8,877 bases of DNA from positions 1 through 8,877 of the forward strand of contig CAKOLN010000022.1 of the NCBI GenBank assembly GCA_934096075.1. The letters are read 5' to 3'. The notes below the pieces were generated by a model, which was given only the letters and a program-made list of their open reading frames with translations, was not told where the DNA came from and searched no databases. Made by a program: the position numbers and the translations under genes. This stretch comes from an uncultured Bacilli bacterium (GTDB lineage: Bacteria; Bacillota_I; Bacilli_A; RF39; UBA660). This document shows positions 5,175-8,877 of this stretch, one piece after another. The stretch's first letter is position 1. Each line of letters begins with the position of its first letter.

Positions 5175-6419
5175 ATGAAGAAAATTAATAGAGATACATA
5201 TTTAGAAAAACTTATCAACAGAAGAGAAAATGGTGCAATTAAGGTGTTGACAGGAATTAGAAGATGTGGCAAATCATATTTATTAGATCCAATATTTAAA
5301 GACTACTTGATTTCTACTGGAGTTAAAGAAGATCATATTATTAAATTAGAATTAGATAAAGAAATTAATAAAAAATATCTTGACTCTAAAGTTCTTGATG
5401 AATATCTTAGATCATTAATTAAAGATAAGAAAATGTATTATATTTTATTAGATGAAGTACAACTTGCAGATGGTTTTGAATATGTTTTAAATGGTCTTTT
5501 ATATGAAAAAAATATAGATATTTATGTAACTGGTAGTAATTCTAAATTTCTTTCAAGCGATATTATTACTGAATTTAGGGGTAGAGGTGATGAGGTTAAG
5601 GTATTTCCTTTATCATTTTCTGAATATGTAAGTAATTTTAAAGGTGATAAGTATGAAACATGGAATGAATATGTTTTATATGGTGGATTGCCAATGATAT
5701 TATCTAAAAAAAGTGATGAAGAAAAATCTAATTATTTGAAAACTTTATTTGAACAAACATATATAAAAGATATAATTGAAAGAAATAATATTCAAAGAAG
5801 TGATATTTTAGATTCAATCATAAACATGTTAGCTTCATCTGTTGGCTCTTTAACAAATCCACAAAAGATATTTGACACATTTAAAAGTAACAAAGAAAAA
5901 GAAATATCTTTAAATACAGTTAATTTTTATCTTAAATGTATTGAAGATTCATTTATAGTTAACAAAGTAGAAAGATATGATGTTAAAGGAAAAAAGTATA
6001 TATCTACACCAAGTAAATATTATTTTTCAGATATAGGATTAAGAAATGCTAGACTTAACTTTAGACAACAAGAAGAAAATCATTTGATGGAAAATATTAT
6101 ATATAATGAATTAGTTGTAAGAGGTTACAATGTTGATGTTGGAGTTGTTGAAATTAGAGATGAACAAAGTAGAAAAAAACAAGTTGAAGTTGATTTTGTA
6201 TGTAACTTAGGTAATAAAAAATACTATGTTCAGTCTGCATTAAATTTAGAAACAAGAGAAAAAACTTTACAAGAAGAAAGACCTCTATTAAATATACCTG
6301 ATAATTTTAAAAAAATTATAGTTGTTAAAGATAATATGAAAAGTTGGTATACTGAAGAGGGTATATTAATTATAGGTATCCAAGAATTTTTATTAAATAA
6401 AAATAGTTTAGATTTATAA
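5175..6419 (+). CDS. AAA ATPase with DUF4143-type C-terminal domain
   Basis: Protein of 414 residues from the widespread, poorly characterised AAA/DUF4143 ATPase family. Walker A is TGIRRCGKS (26-34, Lys33), Walker B is YYILLDEVQ (88-96, Asp93/Glu94), and a sensor-like VTGSNS lies at 118-123, followed by FRGRG (134-138) and FPLSFSEYV. A YGGLPMIL segment (169-176) and a QTYIKDIIERN helix (194-204) lead into a winged-helix-like region (about 215-270). The C-terminal DUF4143 part resembles a PD-(D/E)XK nuclease fold: Glu306 in MENIIYNEL and Asp340 in VEVDFV. The position expected to carry (D/E)XK reads VQSA (352-355), so nuclease activity is doubtful. The start is secure from AAAGGAG at 5159-5165. 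It is a single-gene unit with its own probable promoter and terminator between two housekeeping operons, consistent with an acquired or mobile cargo gene, although its composition resembles its neighbours. Cellular role is unknown. Confidence 0.9.
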   Translation: MKKINRDTYLEKLINRRENGAIKVLTGIRRCGKSYLLDPIFKDYLISTGVKEDHIIKLELDKEINKKYLDSKVLDEYLRSLIKDKKMYYILLDEVQLADGFEYVLNGLLYEKNIDIYVTGSNSKFLSSDIITEFRGRGDEVKVFPLSFSEYVSNFKGDKYETWNEYVLYGGLPMILSKKSDEEKSNYLKTLFEQTYIKDIIERNNIQRSDILDSIINMLASSVGSLTNPQKIFDTFKSNKEKEISLNTVNFYLKCIEDSFIVNKVERYDVKGKKYISTPSKYYFSDIGLRNARLNFRQQEENHLMENIIYNELVVRGYNVDVGVVEIRDEQSRKKQVEVDFVCNLGNKKYYVQSALNLETREKTLQEERPLLNIPDNFKKIIVVKDNMKSWYTEEGILIIGIQEFLLNKNSLDL

Positions 6420-6448
6420 GCAGTTTAAAATTAAACTGCTTTCTTTTT
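6419..6448 (+). terminator. Rho-independent terminator after the ATPase gene
   Basis: AGCAGTTTA (6419-6427) and TAAACTGCT (6432-6440) form a perfect 9-base-pair stem with a 4-base loop, followed by a T-rich tail (TTCTTTTT). The stem begins on the last base of the ATPase stop codon. Confidence 0.88.
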
Positions 6449-6462
6449 ATGTGAATTTTTGA

Positions 6463-6468
6463 TAAAAT
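6463..6468 (+). promoter_or_regulatory. Probable extended -10 box of the cca-dnaD-nth operon
   Basis: TAAAAT at 6463-6468 is preceded by TGA (6460-6462), giving an extended -10 (TGnTAAAAT). The -35 position is a weak T-rich match. The box lies only 6 bases before the AGGAGG site, implying a very short leader. A TATTAT at 6468-6473 is an alternative. Confidence 0.4.
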
Positions 6469-6474
6469 ATTATT

Positions 6475-6480
6475 AGGAGG
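6475..6480 (+). promoter_or_regulatory. Ribosome binding site of cca, with unusually long spacing
   Basis: A full AGGAGG lies 13 bases before the ATG at 6494, longer than the usual 5-9. No alternative ATG, GTG or TTG lies in frame between them, and the family sequence begins right after the ATG, so this start is retained. Confidence 0.65.
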
Positions 6481-6493
6481 ACTACTTAAAAGT

Positions 6494-7567
6494 ATGGAAG
6501 AATATTTAAGTATCTTAAATGAAATAGAAAGTCATGGTTTTGTGGCTTATATAGTAGGTGGATTTGTAAGAGATAAATTACTTAAAAGGGAAAGTAAAGA
6601 TGTTGATATAATAACTAATGCAACTCCTAAAGATTTATCTCATATATTTAATAATCTAGTAACGTATGATGAATATGGAGCAGTAAAATTACAACTTAAT
6701 AATAATTTTATAGATATAACTACATTTAGAATAGAATTATCTTATAAAAATGGTAAACCGGATGAAATAGTGTATACTAATAGTTTAGAAGAAGATATAA
6801 AAAGAAGAGACTTTACTATAAATACTATATGTATGAATAGTGAAGGAGAGATAATAGATATATTAAATGGAGAAAATGATATAAATAATAAACTTATTAA
6901 AACTGTAAGAGATGCTAGTGTTGAATTTAAAGAAGATCCATCTAGACTTATAAGAGCTTTAAGATTTATGAGTGTACTTGATTTTAAATTAGATCAAGAT
7001 ATAATAGATTTTATGGTAAAAAATAAAAGTGAATTTATGAATATAAATTCTAATAAAAAGAAAGAAGAATTAAATAAATTATTTTCTAGTAAAAAAGTAA
7101 CTAGATTTATGGAATTTATTAAAAATTATGGATTAGAAGAATATATAGGTATAAAGTGTAATAACTATAAAGAAACATCTTATGTCATTGGAGCATGGAG
7201 TCAAATAGAAGTAAAAGATATTAATTTTACTAAAATAGAAAATGAACAAATAAATAAAGTAAAAAAACTTATAAATAAAGGTAAAATAACTAAAAAAGAT
7301 ATATATAATAATGGTATATACATATCTTTAATTGCGGGAGATATACTAGGTATTGATCCTTCTTTAATAAATCTAATATATACTAATTTACCTATAAATA
7401 ATATAAATGATATAAAAATAACTAGTGAGGAAATAATAGAAATATTAAATATAAAACCAGGTAAAAGAATAGGAATAACTCTAAAAATATTAGAAAACTT
7501 AATACTAGATGGTAAACTAGAAAATGATAATATAGCTATTAGAAATAAATTAAAAGAATTGAGATGA
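6494..7567 (+). CDS. cca: CCA tRNA nucleotidyltransferase (class II)
   Basis: Cytoplasmic enzyme that adds or repairs the 3' CCA of tRNAs without a nucleic-acid template, using CTP and ATP. The 357-residue protein shows the class II poly(A)-polymerase/CCA head domain: AYIVGGFVRDKLL (18-30), then KDVDIITNATP (35-45) with the metal-binding Asp36 and Asp38, IDITTFR (73-79), RRDFTIN (104-110) and the nucleotide-selecting EDPSRLIRALRF (147-158). The C-terminal half is helical, Asn/Lys/Ile-rich and divergent, as is common for the body and tail. It is somewhat shorter than many Firmicutes CCA enzymes of about 400 residues. Motifs alone do not fully separate CCA-adding from A-adding or poly(A) enzymes, but CCA-adding is most likely for a single copy in a Firmicute. 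It opens an operon with the DnaD-domain gene (4-base gap) and nth. Confidence 0.92.
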   Translation: MEEYLSILNEIESHGFVAYIVGGFVRDKLLKRESKDVDIITNATPKDLSHIFNNLVTYDEYGAVKLQLNNNFIDITTFRIELSYKNGKPDEIVYTNSLEEDIKRRDFTINTICMNSEGEIIDILNGENDINNKLIKTVRDASVEFKEDPSRLIRALRFMSVLDFKLDQDIIDFMVKNKSEFMNINSNKKKEELNKLFSSKKVTRFMEFIKNYGLEEYIGIKCNNYKETSYVIGAWSQIEVKDINFTKIENEQINKVKKLINKGKITKKDIYNNGIYISLIAGDILGIDPSLINLIYTNLPINNINDIKITSEEIIEILNIKPGKRIGITLKILENLILDGKLENDNIAIRNKLKELR

Positions 7568-7571
7568 TTTT

Positions 7572-8174
7572 ATGAATGATATGAAAAAACTATTTAAAGA
7601 AAGAAGCTTTGTAATTAATCCTAATATACTAAAAAATATTAAAAACTTAAATATAACTTTAAATGAATTTCTACTAATATTATATTTTATAAATATAGAT
7701 AATGTATTAGATATAGAAAATATAGAAAAATTAATAGGATTAAATCCAGAAGAGATATTAAATACTTATAGTGAATTAATAACTAAAGGATTAATAAATA
7801 CTATAGTTACTAAAGAAGATGGAAAAGTAAATGAAAGTATTGATTTAGATATGTTTTATGATAAATTAATTATGTCTCAAAAAGAAGAAAAGAAAGAAAG
7901 TAAAGATATATTTGAATGTTTTGAAAATGAATTTGGTAGAAGTTTAAGTCCAATAGAATATGAAACAATAAATAATTGGATAAGTAATGGAGTGAGTGAA
8001 GATACTATTAAAAGTGCTTTAAAAGAGGCTGTAATTAATGGAGTTAGTAATCTAAGATATATAGATAAAATTATATATGAATGGACAAAGAAAGGTAATA
8101 AGCCTAATATAGAAGAAGATTTTAAGCCTTTGTTTGATTACAATTGGTTAGATGATGAAGATTATGAAGAATAA
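7572..8174 (+). CDS. dnaD: DnaD-domain replication initiation protein
   Basis: Protein of 200 residues resembling Firmicutes DnaD, a primosomal protein that remodels DNA during DnaA- and PriA-dependent helicase loading. The N-terminal part (about 1-80) looks like the winged-helix oligomerisation domain, with ITLNEFLLILYFI, IEKLIGLNPEEI and LITKGLI. An acidic/lysine-rich linker (around 103-111) follows, then a DnaB_2/DnaD C-terminal domain with FENEFGRSLSPIEYETI, a downstream NNWISNG and YIDKIIYEW. The tail is strongly acidic (NWLDDEDYEE). The start has only a weak GAG-type site overlapping the cca stop region, so coupling to cca translation is likely. In Bacillus subtilis dnaD lies directly before nth, and the same order here supports the name. 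A generic DnaD-domain paralogue is possible, hence the moderate confidence in the symbol. Confidence 0.85.
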   Translation: MNDMKKLFKERSFVINPNILKNIKNLNITLNEFLLILYFINIDNVLDIENIEKLIGLNPEEILNTYSELITKGLINTIVTKEDGKVNESIDLDMFYDKLIMSQKEEKKESKDIFECFENEFGRSLSPIEYETINNWISNGVSEDTIKSALKEAVINGVSNLRYIDKIIYEWTKKGNKPNIEEDFKPLFDYNWLDDEDYEE

Positions 8175-8823
8175 AATTATATTAGATGGTTTAGATAATT
8201 TATTTCCTAATCCTAAATGTGAACTTGAATATAATAAAGATTATGAGTTATTACTTGCGACTATGTTAAGTGCACAAACAACTGATAAAAGAGTTAATAT
8301 GGTAACTAGAGTTTTATTTAATAAATATGATACCTTAGAAAAATTAAATAATTTAAGTGTATCAGAAATAGAAAATGAAATAAAGACAATAGGAATGTAT
8401 AAACAAAAAGCAAAGTATTTTAAATCTATAGTTAGTGAAATAATTGAAATGGGTGGTTATGTTCCTAATGATAGAGATAGACTTTTAAAGTTAGATGGGG
8501 TAGGAAGAAAAACAATAAATGTAGTTTTATCTAATTTATATGATGATCCTTGTATAGCAGTAGATACACATGTAGAAAGAACATCTAAAAGATTAGGATT
8601 AGCTGAATTAGATGATGATGTTCTAACTGTTGAAAAGAAACTGATGAAAGAATTTCCAAAAGATAAATGGAGTAGATTACATCATCAACTAGTATTGTTT
8701 GGAAGATATAAATGTAAAGCAAAGAATCCAGAGTGTACGGATTGTCCATTCAAAGAATTTTGTAAAGTAAATCACCAATACCTCTTGAATAACAACAAAC
8801 GATTTGATAAAATAAAAATGTAA
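8152..8823 (+). CDS. nth: Endonuclease III (DNA glycosylase/AP lyase)
   Basis: Bifunctional base-excision-repair glycosylase that removes oxidised pyrimidines and cleaves at the abasic site. Numbered from the ATG at 8152 (223 residues), it shows LLATMLSAQTTDKRVN (34-49), the helix-hairpin-helix LDGVGRKTINVVL (114-126) with catalytic Lys120, AVDTHVERTSKRLGL (136-150) with catalytic Asp138, and the iron-sulfur cluster ligands Cys188, Cys195, Cys198 and Cys204 in the exact C-x6-C-x2-C-x5-C spacing of endonuclease III. All catalytic and cluster residues are present, so it should be active. The start is uncertain. ATGs at 8152 and 8155 and a third at 8164 are in frame, none has a convincing ribosome binding site, and all lie inside the end of dnaD. 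The overlap (23 bases, or 11 from 8164) implies translational coupling. A further gene follows 23 bases after its stop. Confidence 0.95.
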   Translation: MMKIMKNKIILDGLDNLFPNPKCELEYNKDYELLLATMLSAQTTDKRVNMVTRVLFNKYDTLEKLNNLSVSEIENEIKTIGMYKQKAKYFKSIVSEIIEMGGYVPNDRDRLLKLDGVGRKTINVVLSNLYDDPCIAVDTHVERTSKRLGLAELDDDVLTVEKKLMKEFPKDKWSRLHHQLVLFGRYKCKAKNPECTDCPFKEFCKVNHQYLLNNNKRFDKIKM

Positions 8824-8831
8824 AAAATAAA

Positions 8832-8835
8832 GGAG
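8832..8835 (+). promoter_or_regulatory. Ribosome binding site of the final, partial gene
   Basis: GGAG within AAAGGAG lies 11 bases before the ATG at 8847 and supports a real translation start just before the window ends. Confidence 0.55.
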
Positions 8836-8846
8836 CAAACGAAACT

Positions 8847-8877
8847 ATGAAAGAACTAATTCTCTTTGAATCAAGTA
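8847..8877 (+). CDS. Start of an unidentified gene, cut by the window end
   Basis: An ATG at 8847 opens a frame that stays open to the end of the window and encodes MKELILFESS. It has an AAAGGAG site and begins 23 bases after the nth stop with no terminator between, so it is probably the next gene of the cca-dnaD-nth operon. Ten residues are too few to identify the product. In Bacillus the gene after nth is ypoC, but nothing here tests that. Confidence 0.55.
   Translation, partial: MKELILFESS

Overview
The window is strongly AT-rich apart from one short island. It shows purine-rich Shine-Dalgarno sites, AGA-dominated arginine codons, T-tailed hairpin terminators and the standard genetic code (tryptophan is read from TGG and no gene needs TGA read-through). 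The gene set, a GatCAB amidotransferase and a cca-dnaD-nth cluster, points to a low-GC member of the Firmicutes/Bacilli or a Mollicutes-like relative, probably an uncultured gut-type lineage. That placement is inferred from gene content and style. The run of eight G at the first bases may mark a contig edge.

Region 1 (1-1756) carries one secreted or membrane-anchored surface protein of about 506 residues with an N-terminal hydrophobic segment. Its C-terminal codons (about 1436-1561) are abruptly GC-rich and adenine-poor, and many end in C. This resembles the variable region of a diversity-generating retroelement (DGR) target. No reverse transcriptase, template repeat or Avd-like gene is visible, so any DGR machinery would lie before the window or elsewhere in the genome. 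The unit ends in a terminator at 1724-1756.

Region 2 (1768-4918) is a compact gatC-gatA-gatB operon. It encodes the tRNA-dependent amidotransferase that converts Glu-tRNA(Gln) and/or Asp-tRNA(Asn) to the correctly amidated forms. It has its own -10 box and terminator. GatA is short at its N-terminus and has Asp where Gly usually precedes the nucleophilic Ser.

Region 3 (4866-6448) holds a 309-base intergenic stretch with an imperfect direct repeat and several inverted repeats. It is followed by a single-gene unit encoding an AAA ATPase with a DUF4143-type C-terminus, closed by a terminator with a perfect stem.

Region 4 (6463 to the end) is a tightly packed operon: cca (tRNA 3' end), a DnaD-domain protein (replication initiation/restart), nth (endonuclease III, base excision repair), then the first ten codons of an unidentified gene. 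The dnaD-nth adjacency is familiar from Bacillus.

The most interesting item is the candidate hypervariable segment in the surface protein. The rest is mostly housekeeping, with some regulatory structure ahead of the ATPase gene and a pattern of -10 boxes lying almost directly on the Shine-Dalgarno sites.
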